Below, piece after piece: positions 24,292 to 35,842 of a DNA stretch of 64,000 nucleotides. The notes under the pieces are model-generated. The model was not told the DNA's origin. It ran no database searches and worked only from the letters and a program-made list of their open reading frames with translations. Each line of letters opens with the position of its first letter. Position 1 is the stretch's first letter. The stretch lies in assembly GCA_022578965.1 (NCBI GenBank), contig MU400594.1, positions 124,001 through 188,000 of the forward strand. The letters are read 5' to 3'. Position numbers and translations under genes: made by a program. The DNA is from Xylaria sp. FL1777 (taxonomy: Eukaryota > Ascomycota > Sordariomycetes > Xylariales > Xylariaceae).

Positions 24292-25785
24292 AACGCCTTG
24301 ATGAGGGAAGTGGCTCGGTCCTAGATTTAGTGATGGAAATTCCCTTATAGCCAGGTCTTATTCAACCGCCAAAATAGAATCTATTCCGTAATTTGTTTAT
24401 TATTAAGTCCTAGCTTCCCATAGACTCCTAGATTCACAGGCATGATGAACTAATGTGAACTTATCATGATGTTGTCACATCTTTCTATTATTTGCTAGCA
24501 ATACAAACACTTGGTTTTGACATGGCTTTTTTAGGCGAATCCTTGGGAATATACCTACCTCACACTCACACAGCCACTCAACGCCTCCTTTCACAGGAAC
24601 AATTTCATTGCAGAAGCACGTCAAATCAATCACGCCGATCAACTCCCCGTTCCTGAATAGCCAAAGTTCCACCCGAACACACAGTTAGTTGTCTTGTCCG
24701 GCAGCTGAGCAGTTCGCCCCCCCTAACCCCCACCCTACTTCTCGCAGCTCATCTCCCTCAATGATATTCGACCATCCAAATTGACGATATATTCTTCTTC
24801 GGGTTTTCGTTCTGAACACGGTTGACGGCCCTAGTTTCAAGGTCTTAGCAGCAATGCCTGGAGTCGTTGCATCGGTAGAACCCTAGACTTCAAGCTAGTC
24901 AAGAGTTATCGAGTACGAATATCGAGCAGCTCCCCTCACTCTGAAATCGCGAACCCGAAGAGAGCCAGGGCTCGTCTAGATGGCATATGGCTGTAGAGTG
25001 AATCGCAATATTACCAACTGTCAAAGAAGTCAGATTCTTAGCGTTGGTCTGCTGTGTTAGAAGGAAAAGAAAATCAGACGAAGTCCTTGTTTCGTGCCGA
25101 TGCCGAATTTGGCTAACATATAGAGAGAATCTTTTTATATCTCGGCTCGAGAAGGCTCCGGACATGGAATTTGTCGATTAACGTATGATATTTGAGGCAA
25201 TTCATCGAGTTAGGTCCTATATATCTAATCAATATCTCGTTTGTGATAATTTTTGCCCCGCGTGCATATGGGCTATCGTAAATGTAGATTGCTGGGCATG
25301 GAGTCCTGATTCTCTAGATGGTGCTCTATCTCGTTCTCGATATTCTATTTAGGGCTATTGTGCTCATTTAGGTAGCCTAGAAGTATTTTAATGTAGTGAG
25401 ATCGCTGTTAGGTACATAGCAATTACCATTGTTTCAGACTAGCATGATTGTTTTTCTTGTACCGATGTTCTTAGTATCATGTCTCGTTATCTAATAGATA
25501 AAACGTTCATACCCTAATTTAAATTCTTGCGTGCCTATGCCTAGATCGTGTTTGAGGCAACTCGACGTCCATTTACGGTCCAAATAAGACAGGAATACCC
25601 ATTTCGTCCATTGCATAGTGTTTGTAAAACTGACTTGTACAGTTTTGAGATTAATTTAGACTGTTAGTGTGATGAGATGCATACGGAATATGGCGTCTAG
25701 TGTATTTATAGAATGATCCCTTCAAACTCCGAAGTAATATGGGTCTGAGAGGCGTGGATTCTCCAATGAAAACGGTCACCACATC
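24292..25785. other. Intergenic, no gene seen
   Basis: About 1.5 kb with only short, unsupported frames; A/T-rich between 25200 and 25720. Confidence 0.4.
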
Positions 25786-26215
25786 TCAACTTTTTCGGGG
25801 ACAGTCGGCTTGCCAGTGATCTCCTTTGCCGCAATAACAACAACGTCCGGAACACATCCTGTTCAAGCGGCCCCTTTGAACGGTTTCATACGATGCGTAA
25901 CAGTTGACATAGGTGTGACCAAACGAATCGCATTCGAGGCACCGTGACTTTGGGTCCATTCGCCGATCAGCCGGCCAATCGTAGCTCGGCGCGGTGCTGC
26001 GACTCCATGTTGGGTGTTGCGATTGCTGCAATTGAACTTCGTGATCGAAACTCTTTCGAGGCAGCGCGACACGTGATGAAGCTGAGATGGTTAGATTGAC
26101 TTCGTCGGAAACGTGTAGGAGATCTTGCGCCTGGCAGGTTGCTTTGTTTCGGGATGCAATTCTAATTAGGTCAGCAAATGCTCGGGCAAGTCTTCCTGCG
26201 GCCTGCTCCAGCAGG
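25786..26215 (-). pseudogene. CCHC zinc-knuckle ORF, fragment
   Basis: Minus-strand open frame ending at 25786; it runs back without a stop to 26430, but its upstream half overlaps the phosphorylase remnant in another frame, so I list only the part outside. Near the C-terminus are two CX2CX4HX4C zinc knuckles (CLECDSFGHTYVNC and CCYCGKGDHWQADC) that bind single-stranded nucleic acid in Gag and cellular RNA-binding proteins. There is no convincing start. It may be the tail of the broken phosphorylase gene reached through an intron or frameshift, or the end of a retroelement Gag protein. No reverse transcriptase is seen beside it. Confidence 0.45.
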
Positions 26216-27140
26216 TTACGACACACCTGAAACTGAAGGTCCCGAGAGTGCCCAGAACCCCAGAAACGCTTCCAGGCATGTCGGAGCGGTAGCAGCGGCA
26301 TACTGCTGCCATGATTTGGTCTTGTGGTTGCCAGCATCGTCGCACGCACCCTTGATAACCACGCATGGAAAGTTGTCCCAGATGCCAGCGCTTTCCATTT
26401 CAAAGCCTGAGACATATTCTTTCTGTGCAACGAAATCGCGCTCTGTGCTAGACCTCATTACTGTGTCATTAGATGCAACCTCACCGATGTGTACGCCCGG
26501 CTAAGGGGCTGCCTTGCTTAAGTCGTTTTTGAAGCACTAGTGGTCCGTCAACACTACATCCAATCTCATTGTATGGCCGCCCGTCGATGGGACGGTGATA
26601 GGCTACCTCAAATAGTCTATCGTCTTGAACACCTAGATACTGGGCTGCCAGCTTTGGGTGGTGATGAAGTATATCTAAATATTTAGGAATCCCGCTTTGT
26701 AGCCATCTTTTGGATTTATAGCACTTTAATTTGGCAAGCAGAGCGCGAATTTTAAAGTTAAATCTGCTTAAAGAATCTGTATGCGTTTATTTACGAGCGA
26801 AATGACTGGGATACTGGGGACTGAAACCATACTCGACCACGCTGTCGCTAGTAATTACGTCCCTGAGCACAACTTCGTTATTGTTCGTATAACGGGGGAC
26901 TGCTCTGCAAATCCCAACTAGGGGATATGGCAGGTTTAATATTAGAAAAGGTTGCTCAGCAGCTCGCGGCGGCAGCTGCGGCAGTGGCCTTTCCTGGACC
27001 AGCCATACAGAGGAGCGTGATGTTGTGTCGACTGATTGAACCGGTAGTATAAGCATTCCGATTGCCAGGTGTTTTATAGTATGGTAGACCATTATTGTTA
27101 AGACTGAGGGTATAAATAATGAATAGGGCGAGTGCGCTAG
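26216..27140 (-). pseudogene. Broken nucleoside-phosphorylase (PNP_UDP) domain, NLR-type
   Basis: Reading the minus strand from about 27140 downward gives, in several frames, an ordered nucleoside-phosphorylase domain: YYKTPGNRNAYTTGSISRHN, then MAGPGKATAAAAAASC followed by an in-frame stop and FSNIK, then after a frameshift LVGICRAVPRYTNNNEVVL with VITSDSVVEYGF, then GRPYNEIGCSVDGP, and after another frameshift HIGEVASNDTVM and FEMESAGIWDNFPCVVIKGA with YAAATAPTCLEAFL. These match, in order, the PNP_UDP_1 domain that in fungi commonly forms the N-terminus of NACHT- or NB-ARC-type NLR proteins. At least one stop and two frameshifts make it a pseudogene. No NACHT or repeat region follows; the zinc-knuckle frame lies there instead. 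Confidence 0.75.
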
Positions 27141-27427
27141 GCCCAATCTATTGTGCGATATAAAAGTGGACCTACCAGTACCTATCCCTGACTAGGTAGG
27201 CACCTAAACTGGCGTCCCAAATCCGGGGAAATTCTGCTTCAAACATTCATCAACCATTGTGTCCTAAGTGCAGCAAGCGGCCATCTACTGCGAGCAACAA
27301 GACGCGAACCTGGACTGCAGTAGATCGTCGGAACTCCAACTGTCACTCAAAAAGGTTGCATTGACCATTTCATGTGTGGTTCTGGGTTACAAGGGCAAAA
27401 TCGGTTGTAGCGAATTTGAACATAAAG

Positions 27428-28071
27428 ATGGAGTCTACAATCGAGGATACCACACTGTCCACCATCTCGCTTCTAGAAGCGCGACTCTTACGAATCGAGC
27501 ATGTTCTGTACGGCAGCTCGTTCTTCCAGTCAGAGACATCGGCGATTCGGGACTTACAAGACCTCGAACACCGCTTCTCAAAACTCTTACAGCATATACG
27601 TGTGTACGGAGAGCTCCTGAAACTTTGTAGGTCAACTATCGCTCATCGCCGTGCCTTTCTAACTAACGGTATATAGATAAATCTAACCCAACCCTATTCC
27701 AGCCGCCCCCGGCTTCTCAACCTCCACCCGAACTTTCCTTAGAAGCGCTGCGCGCCATTGTTCTCTCCGCTGCGTCTTCATATCCTGCTACGGCTTCGGC
27801 GCTGACCGCAATATCCGATACACCTGTTCCCGATCCAGCTCCTAGCGCTGGCTTAGCTGCCATGCTTCCACGCATGAAGGGCATTGAAGCAACACAACTA
27901 GCGCAAGCCGCCGAGATTGCAGAACTCCGCGCACGCAGTGAGGTGGCTGTTCGGCATTGGTACAAACACGACGTTATGGGATATTCCGACTTCGTAGCCG
28001 GTGTTGAAGGTCGTATCGAGAGAGTCGAGCGAGCCGCAAGGAGAGTCGAAAAGGCGAGAGAGGAGATCTGA
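27428..28071 (+). CDS. Dynactin p24-like nuclear distribution protein (RO-10 type)
   Basis: Two exons, 27428-27626 and 27677-28071, in phase across a 50-bp intron with CTAAC branch site; 197 aa. The start MESTIEDTTLSTISLLEARL is followed by LLRIEHVLYG, the heptad start typical of dynactin p24 (DCTN3) proteins. Two coiled-coil stretches (about 5-66 and 125-190) flank a Pro-rich link (FQPPPASQPPPE). In Neurospora the ro-10 product, of similar size and layout, is needed for dynactin integrity and nuclear movement along microtubules. Assignment rests on the first 35 residues, size and coiled coils, so I leave the symbol open. Confidence 0.65.
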
Positions 28072-31000
28072 AGCCAAGCAAGGAAATGATGCTTCATAAA
28101 TGAGGACAAGTCATCATCTAATACCTCAGCACCATATGAATTCTCGTCCTAACCGGGCCGTATGGCGCATCTACATTTGCGCCAGGCTAACCTGGTAAGA
28201 AAACCGATCGGATCTTGATCACGCCACGCCACGCCATGCCACTGCGAGACATGCCGAAAGGTTTTAAATCCGTGCCAAATTATAAAATAAGACCTGTGCG
28301 GTATGTGCGTGTCAATCATCTAGTGTCGCGATATAGATCACGCAGGTTCAAGACACCACACTCCCAAGTCTCTAGGCATCATTACGCCTGTTTTTCAGTT
28401 CTATGGGAATTAGAAACAATAAGCTATGCAACGATGAGATTTGCAGCTGCTGCGCGGGTTTCTATAACAGGTGTTATCGAAAACGAGCGAATATTCTCAT
28501 CATATGACGATACTAGCAATATCATTGTCTCTCCGGAACCCGTGTTTTAGGCTGAGATCTTCCCCAGGAAGTCTGCCGATGGCTCAATGCCATGTATTAT
28601 GGCCGCTCTTGGCCCCGACCACTCAATCATACTGCGTACATCGGTATACTATACGCGACTTCGGATTTAAACTGGCTAGCGTCCAATATCGCCGGATCCT
28701 AAAGGAATCCTGCCAGCTTTTAATTACTGGTCTGGAATGACACGCGTACTCTGCACAGAAGCTCAGTATAGTATGCACTTTTGCCATCACCGCCGCTACC
28801 CGGAAGATACGGATGAATGACTACTATGCAAAGTCACAACTTCTAATTACCACGGACTTTCAGTGGTGGGGCAGGGATTCATGACGAACGGCAATGGGTT
28901 AACCGCGCGTTTCAGATGGATGGACTAGGCATGTACACTAGAAAAGCACTTGGGGAGCAAGGGTTGAGGCTATTAGGGCTGATTATTATCGCTTTTGACG
29001 TTCGCAAGTGATGGACTACGTGCAACGATATACAGAACTGCCATTGTACGTACCTACATGAAATGCGATATAAACTTCGGGGAACAATGCAACATCCCCT
29101 GCAAATAGGTACTTAAGGTTAGATCATTTCCTTCGCATGCATGAAGAATGAAGTACCGGGTCAAATGTACATCAAGCTGGGGTTTGATGAGCCTCAACCG
29201 AGCTATTTTAGACCATGGTCGGCTCGTGGCTAGGGTGACCTCGAGGGCGACTTTAATCTGTAGCATAGAGTCACGAAATTTGCGGTTAATGAATCATCTA
29301 TATCCTTTTATCCCTTCGCGTCCATAACAAGGAGAGAGAGAAGTATGCTGGAAGAAGAATAAAGAATGTATCACCCGGTTATTCACGTGGGTAGTTGGTA
29401 CTACCAACTCGTGTAAAAAAGCAGGGACAGCTTCACTTCTACTGGATCGAGTTTTAAATTCGGGACAAGAATTGTGAGCCAATCAGCCCGCGTGTTTCTT
29501 TAGCAGAATCCCGACACTAGGCGCAGCGTCTCCTCCTCCGCTCGTTGTTCTGCCTTGGCACAACCCTCAAATACTAGCCGTTAGAGGCTGTTGATCCATT
29601 CCAGACACCCAATAACCATCACCAGACGATTCCACATTCTCTTGGTTTTTTCATTCTACGGATAAGTCACTAACTATATTAATGCTAATCGCCACCGAAC
29701 TTCACTGGCTCGAAGGGTTCCTGCTTTAGCGGCGCGGCGATCAAGTGGATAGGCAGGACGGAAGCCCGCGAAACACGGTCAGTAGCATGGTGTTTTGGGA
29801 GAGGAGGCCTGTTAGCCTGTCAATACTCTGCTGCACAAAGATCTTGTTTGGGCGCACCAGCTGAAATGGTTTGCTGAAAGCTTGCCCCCCCTCCTTCTCT
29901 CTCGGTTGCTAGGTCGTGCCATACGTATGGACAGCAGCGTGTACGGGCCTATTGGATAAGTGTCACGATAGACGCGTGGACACGATATGTACGATGCAAT
30001 ATTGCAAAGCCAGCTGCTCAATAGGCAGTACTTAATAGGTAGTGATGAGCCCTGCGTCCCTGGTTTCTTATCTGAGATGCATGACTGGCTTTTCGAGCCG
30101 CGGAACAGATTGACACCATCGGAAAGATGTTTTCGTCTTACTTGGATATTTCAAACATTGCATGTGTGTGTATGTCAACACTCTCGAAATATCAAATCAC
30201 CATAACGTGTAGGGGATCTTTCAAGATTGGGGCATGTGATAGGTATGCGCGGCGGCAATAATTATAGCAGCGGAAAATATGTACACTAGCTGTGCTGTAG
30301 GTAGCGTAGAAATAACAGCATACCTTCTATGTACCTTCATACTGGTTGCCTACTGCGTAGGTACTTCTGACCCATCCTTACTGAGTAAATAGATCGCTAA
30401 GTGTCCACTTGGTAGTCGATTTAGTGTCCACTAATATACTAAGTCTATTACCAACGCAACATTGATATTTATCTATGGTTTCAGGTATTATCGTAGTGTA
30501 CAGATTACCAATGACCACAGACGAAAGAGAGAATTGGCATAATCTTGCATGCCTTGAGTATGCACGAATGTAGAGGAGATAGGCACAGGTAGTTAGAGAG
30601 GCAGCCCACGTAGTATTTATATAGACAGCCGACCCTAGAGCCCAGGATAGATACACATGTAGCCTGGTTTGTATGTTTACCATACAGTATAGGTACTGCT
30701 GCTGTATTACTACATTGCATGCTAACATACAAATAAGTAGGCATACTATGTATAGGTCGTCGTAGGTAAGTACAGGCACACCTGCATCCGCACAGGCACG
30801 GGCAGGATTGACCAGTCGGGAAAGAGACTATGTCGACCTTAGCATGGTCCGAGACTCCCCCTGTCTCCACCCATCCCTCACCCAGGCCAATGGCTGCGCG
30901 TGCTGTTATAACCTTAAGCCCCCCCTGGTGTCGTCGGCCCTTCAAGGCCTTGGGGTGTGAGCCTGTCACTGTAGTACTGGCTGTGGTGTACTGTGGTGTA

Positions 31001-32053
31001 CTGTACCGGGTTCCCACTTAGGTATCCTTGGTCTCGCACACCTCGCTCCGCTCTTCTCTGTGCACCCTCCTCCTTCGCTGCCTGTCCTGTCTTTCTTTTA
31101 ATTACTCGACCATCCCCGTCACCTGTCAAGTCTTTCTGCGAGAGACCAGCTCAACCCACCGTCGTCGATCATCTGCCTATCGTCGACTCCCACATGCTAG
31201 ACGCCCTTCCTTCGAATGTGATTGCACTGCTTCGGGGCGCGCTGGCTACACACACCATTGGCTGCTACTGTTTAGGAGATTGAGGTAATCTGAGTACCCG
31301 CTGCCAGGAAGACTCAGGGAGGCGACAGAAAGACTGTGAATTGGAAGGGGGTCAGCCAGACTACAACAAACGTTGGTTACAGCGAAGGATTAGAACATCA
31401 CGAGATTCCATATCCAGCCCTCGGCCTAGTTAAACTGCGTCCATTTGGCACATTGCTTGCTGAGTCAACTCGAATTGTCCCAACACCTTGAGCGCCAACT
31501 ATCTTCTTACGACCGATTTGACCCTCCGCGTAAGCCCAGTCGGCTTTCGTTTCGCCCCAACGCAACTCAGCATAGATCGTTCAAATATTAGTAACGCGCA
31601 ACTCTCCAAATCGTCTAGGAGATTCTACCCGTGCGAAAAGGGACTTGACAAAACCACAAAATCAAGCGCGCACCGCATAATCTAAGGGGAAAAGGAGTGT
31701 TACCACGCAGCGACAAGCCGATTCACCACCTCTACAATACCCGATCGCCTCAGCCTGCGTCAGGTGTTCGACACCACTGCGCCATCCCTGACTTACCATT
31801 ACGCCTTTCACCATTGATCATCAATTCATTTCTACTGCTTTCACCATTGGTTGCCAACAAAGATTGCCGCTCTTCGACTTCGGTCATTTGGGTCGACTGA
31901 ACTCAAGTTTCGTCGTTTTATCGGACTTGAACTTGGTATTGAACGGGTTGGAATTTATCTAAATCAATTCTACCCGTCCGATCGTAACACCACCGACGGC
32001 TTGCGTTCCTTATGCCCTCGTACGGCTCTCTCCACTCCCCGTCGCTGCGAAAA
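28072..32053. other. Long intergenic region upstream of SHO1
   Basis: About 4 kb. No frame has convincing gene features. 28200-29500 and 30200-30780 look like neutral, partly A/T-rich sequence. 30800-32050 is GC- and pyrimidine-richer with short repeats (GTGGTGTACT at 30981-31000) and is probably the promoter and long 5' leader of SHO1; leaders of this length are common for fungal signalling genes. Confidence 0.4.
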
Positions 32054-33105
32054 ATGGAACAATCCAGGGCTGGCTATGGCCGGAAGCGAATGAGTATGGG
32101 CAACGTTATCGGCGACCCGTTTGCTCTTGCTACGATCTCCATCGCCGCAGTAAGTACCTATGCTAAATGAACTTGTGTTCATCTTACCCTATTTTTAAGA
32201 GTTGATACTGATGCCACTTCGCCCACCAGCTATCATGGCTTATCTCCTTGGTCGGCTCCATTATTGGCCAAATCAATTCAGATCCCCACGACAAGGACAA
32301 CATGTTTCCTAAATTCGTCTGGTGGTCGATTGTATTTATGTTTCTCTTGATTCCCGCTGTATTCGTCGTCGTTGCCTCGGATTCCATCCAGACCTATCAT
32401 GTGGCCCTGGTTGGTTACATGGGCGCTGGCCTCGTGCTCACGTCCTCGTCCGTCAACTCCTTGATATATTTTAGCGAAAGTGCTCGCCAAGCTGCCGGTG
32501 CCGGTTTCATTTTGTTGTCTATGGTGAATGTAAGTTTTCCCGCATGTTACACTAACGCCTCGAGTACCGAGAGTTTGTGCGTGAGCAGATCCGTACTGAT
32601 GAGAAAGCAGATTATCTGGATTTTTTATTTCGGATCAGCACCATCTGGGGTTGCCCGTGCATACATCGACTCATTTGCCCTACAGAAGGAATCAACTATG
32701 AGCCGGCAAACTATGAATGCCTATGGTGGTCGTCCCGAAACTTCCACTTCGGTTCAGCCTCCGCAAATGTACACATCTGCGCAACTGAATGGCTTCGAAA
32801 ACCCATCACCCGTCGGCGGCCTAAATGGAAACGGGCCACGAAATTCATCTCCCGCCTTTGCTGCCCCTGGTGTCAAGCCAGCCCAGCAACAGCAGGCTGA
32901 ACCTGAGGTTGTCGCCCCCTCCGAGTATCCGTATCGTGCAAAGGCCATCTACAGCTATGAGGCCAATCCTGAAGATGCCAATGAAATCTCCTTCTCGAAG
33001 CACGAGATTTTGGAGGTCAGTGACGTTAGCGGAAGGTGGTGGCAAGCGAGAAAAGAGAATGGTGAGACAGGTATTGCTCCCAGCAACTACCTCATCCTTT
33101 TATGA
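32054..33105 (+). CDS. SHO1: High-osmolarity signalling membrane protein Sho1
   Basis: Exons 32054-32149, 32230-32529 and 32611-33105 join in phase 0 at both introns, 296 aa. The start at 32054 ([12 protein letters not shown]) is chosen because orthologues carry the same short basic head before [17 protein letters not shown]. Four transmembrane helices fill the N-terminal half ([60 protein letters not shown]). The linker is Pro/Asn/Gln-rich. The last 60 residues form an SH3 domain ([20 protein letters not shown] ... [20 protein letters not shown]). Sho1 is the plasma-membrane scaffold and osmosensor that recruits Pbs2 through this SH3 domain in the HOG MAP-kinase pathway. The gene is convergent with SPC19. 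All landmarks intact. Confidence 0.95.
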
Positions 33106-34522
33106 GCGGACTTTGGTTCCTTTCGGCGTCTACTACGGATGATTTAAACTTCGGGGCATACCTTGATTACCATTCTGGATTTTACGCTATCGGAACAGAA
33201 CCGATAAAGAATTGGTGATCACCCTTGTATCTGAATGGGCATAGAAACCGCACACCAGCGTGCTTGCGCACCGAGCGCAAGTTATTGGGCACGTTTTGGG
33301 GTGAAAAGTGTGATACGACTGGTGTTGTCTTTTGCCTCTGTCGCCTCTTTCACGTCTTATTTGCTTCTCCCGAACGAACAAATTTCATCTATTGATTTTC
33401 TTTTATTCTTTTGGCGGTCTTATTCACTTTTACTTCTCCCAGCATAACTGTTCTCTTATTTGTATTATTTTGGCGTGGCATGCGATAGACAAACCAGTCT
33501 ACGTACAACATTGTGGAATGTTGAAGACTCATAGGACATGAGTCATATATATTGAAGGAATAGGAACGGCCGAGAACAAACGCGGCGGCGGCAAAGGGTC
33601 CCTGTGTTGCGTTGATGGTGGCAAACGGCGAAGCAAGGGCGAAGCAATAAAAGGCAAATGGAGTCTGTCATCTCCCGTGAATCAACGCGGAGTTTACGAA
33701 GGTTACGTATTCATTGGCTCAAACGAGGTTTCAATTACGACAACCCATATGTACACCTTGGTGTCCATCAATGAACACAAAAAACAAGAAAAAATCTTCC
33801 GAAGCTTCCCGTAGATGTCCGCGTCTGTTGCTGTGTGAGATGTCACTGAAATTGTGAGAGTCTACAGACAGTGGTAGCTGGAGGTGCCCTTTCAACAAAG
33901 ACAACTCGTATAATTGTGTATATTTATTCTCATGAGCCCATGATTTAACGCGCATCATATACCATATACACAGCGCCAATCCTACAGGTTTTCAATCCTA
34001 GAATGCTTCGTAGACTCGAGATCGGCTAACCTTTCCTCGATTCGTACATCGACAAAGCCTATATAGAGGAATCTAGACTAGCCTAAGCCTTGCCATCTCC
34101 CCTCTCTAGATTGAGTTGACTGTCATGGCAATCAAAAGCCCGTTCCCCATTCTCTCGTGGAACGGAATCTGTCGTAGTACTTAGAAGTAGTCTGGCCGAA
34201 GCTGCTCGACATATCGATCCATAACAAACCGATAAGGACAGACAAATTTCACGAACCGCAGCGTGTCGTATCCAGTCATGATTCAGAAGCATTTCATGGT
34301 CGCGCCTTCCCCGTAGCGTAGCAAAGCCTCGTCAGCATAACTGCGAAGCCGTCATGATCTTCATACTTCGTCACCCTCCCCCTTCTCCCTCGCTCTCTCT
34401 CTCTCTCTCGTGTGTGTGTGTATCAGAGATAAATAGACGACGCGTACCACAGGGTAATCACGCCGACAACACCACCAAGCAACCGAAAAAAAAAGAACCC
34501 GCGTAAGTACAATATCTCATTC
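33106..34522. other. Convergent intergenic region, no gene seen
   Basis: About 1.4 kb between the 3' ends of SHO1 and SPC19. Contains a CT/GT microsatellite near 34393-34422; otherwise no supported feature. Confidence 0.4.
34393..34422. repeat. (CT)n(GT)n microsatellite
   Basis: A run of CT dinucleotides passes directly into GT dinucleotides, downstream of the SPC19 stop codon. Confidence 0.85.
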
Positions 34523-35301
34523 TCACGTCACCTCCAACCTCTTGCGCAACTCGCGCTCCCTCTGCAGAACCTCGAGCTCAAGCCTCTCAACACTGTACTG
34601 CAGGGCCTCGCGGCGCTGCATCAGGACGCGCGCGCGCAGCTTCGCGCCGCCGTCTAGATGCGCCCCACCCCTGGTACTGGCACTGGTGCTGCTGTTTGCG
34701 GCCTTGGCGGTCCGCGAAGTGGTGGTGGTGCCCGAGTTGTCGAGGCGGCCCTGCTGCAGCTCCGCGCGCGCGCGCAGGGATTCCACGCGGCGGTCCACGC
34801 GGTCGATGTGCGCGTCCGCGCGGTCCAGGAGCGTCGTTATGGCGGGGGATAACTCGGAGCGCAGCGAGGCTTCGGCGGTTTGGAGGGTTGTTTGCGGGAT
34901 TAGCTCGTAGTGCTGCGTCGGGGGAAGTGGTTAGTTAGTTAGGTAGGTAAGTCGGTAAGTAGGTAGACAGGTAGGTAACTAGCTGGCTAGTTTTACTGTG
35001 AGGGTATGATTGGGGTTGCTGGGTTTCGAGATTGCTGGGGAGGGGAATGGGAAAGAGGTCATTGCCCTGGAAGGCTTTTGTGAAGTGGGAATAAGGATGG
35101 GGGGGAGGAGCAGGAGGAGGAGGAGGAGGAGGGGCGTACCCTGGCTGTTTTCAACACGCTTGATAGGCGCGGGAAGTCGGAGACGCCGCTCTCGAGCGTC
35201 TGCACCGAGGACGAGAGGAAGGAGAGTGAGGTGCGCAGCGCCGCCACGCAGTCCCCGTAGGACGCTGTGTTCGTGCCGGTGAGGCCTGTCGTTGTGGCCA
35301 T
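34523..35301 (-). CDS. SPC19: DASH complex subunit Spc19
   Basis: Minus-strand exons 35140-35301 and 34523-34912 join in phase 0 to 183 aa. The start MATTTGLTGTNTASYGDCVA leads to LRTSLSFLSSSVQTLESGVSD and FPRLSSVLK, then across the intron HYELIPQTTLQTAEASL, a pattern diagnostic for fungal Spc19. The C-terminal half is coiled coil (RREALQYSVERLELEVLQRE). Spc19 is part of the ring-forming DASH/Dam1 complex that couples kinetochores to microtubule ends in mitosis. The intron is long for this region (227 bp, 34913-35139) and contains GTTA/GGTA and GGA tandem tracts, so the gene has been stretched by simple repeats without loss of frame. Confidence 0.9.
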
Positions 35302-35653
35302 GTTTGGCGCAATATTGTGGAGCTAAGTGTTACTAGCCAAATTTATAAGACCATTGTATGTAGAGGGTCTGCTGAGTGAGAGTGAAGGCGTCGTGCGTTG
35401 TGCGTTGTGCGTCGTTATCGTGGTTGTTGTTGTTGTTATTGTTGTCGTCGTTGAAGGTTTAGAAAGAGCTTAAGGTGGGGGCCACTAATCGAGTCCCACA
35501 TATACCCGGCAGACGAAGCGGGCCGTTACGATACGGTGTAGGTGTGTAGGTGGGGCCAGGTCTATACCACGCAGCTATGGATGGTCGATGTCTCTAAGTA
35601 CCAGGCATATAATTTATAATGTGTGTGCAGATTACCAATAGACGTTCCCCTCC
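35302..35653. promoter_or_regulatory. Upstream region of SPC19
   Basis: Contains TTG/GTT triplet runs at 35395-35455 just upstream of the SPC19 start. No gene. Confidence 0.35.
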
Positions 35654-35842
35654 CACCCCGAAGTGGCCGAGTGGTAAAGTAGTCGGCAGGAATAACGCCT
35701 GTGTCAGAAGCAGGGCCATAGGCAGCAGGTGTTTTCCGGTCAAAGGATGTTGAGTCCGTCTTAAGCCTTCGATTCTTTTTTTGGTGACCTTTAGGAGGCG
35801 CCTTCGAATTCTGGCCGCGCCACTTCAGATTTTCCCCTTTTT
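35654..35842 (+). ncRNA. Pol III-type element with A/B boxes (tRNA-derived SINE or odd tRNA)
   Basis: A perfect internal A box (TGGCCGAGTGG at 35664-35674) is followed about 130 bp later by a B-box-like sequence (CCTTCGAATTC, about 35801-35811). The ends AAGTGGC (35661-35667) and GCCACTT (35819-35825) are exact complements, like a 7-bp acceptor stem, and TTTTCCCCTTTTT follows directly as a possible Pol III terminator. The internal part does not fold into a normal anticodon arm or T stem that I can find, and the length (165 nt) would need a very long tRNA intron. A tRNA-derived SINE, as known in Magnaporthe and Fusarium, or a decayed tRNA gene are the best readings. Confidence 0.45.

Noticed and set aside
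28215..31288. Series of short frames upstream of SHO1
   Set aside because: None has codon bias, motifs or splice structure; region treated as non-coding.
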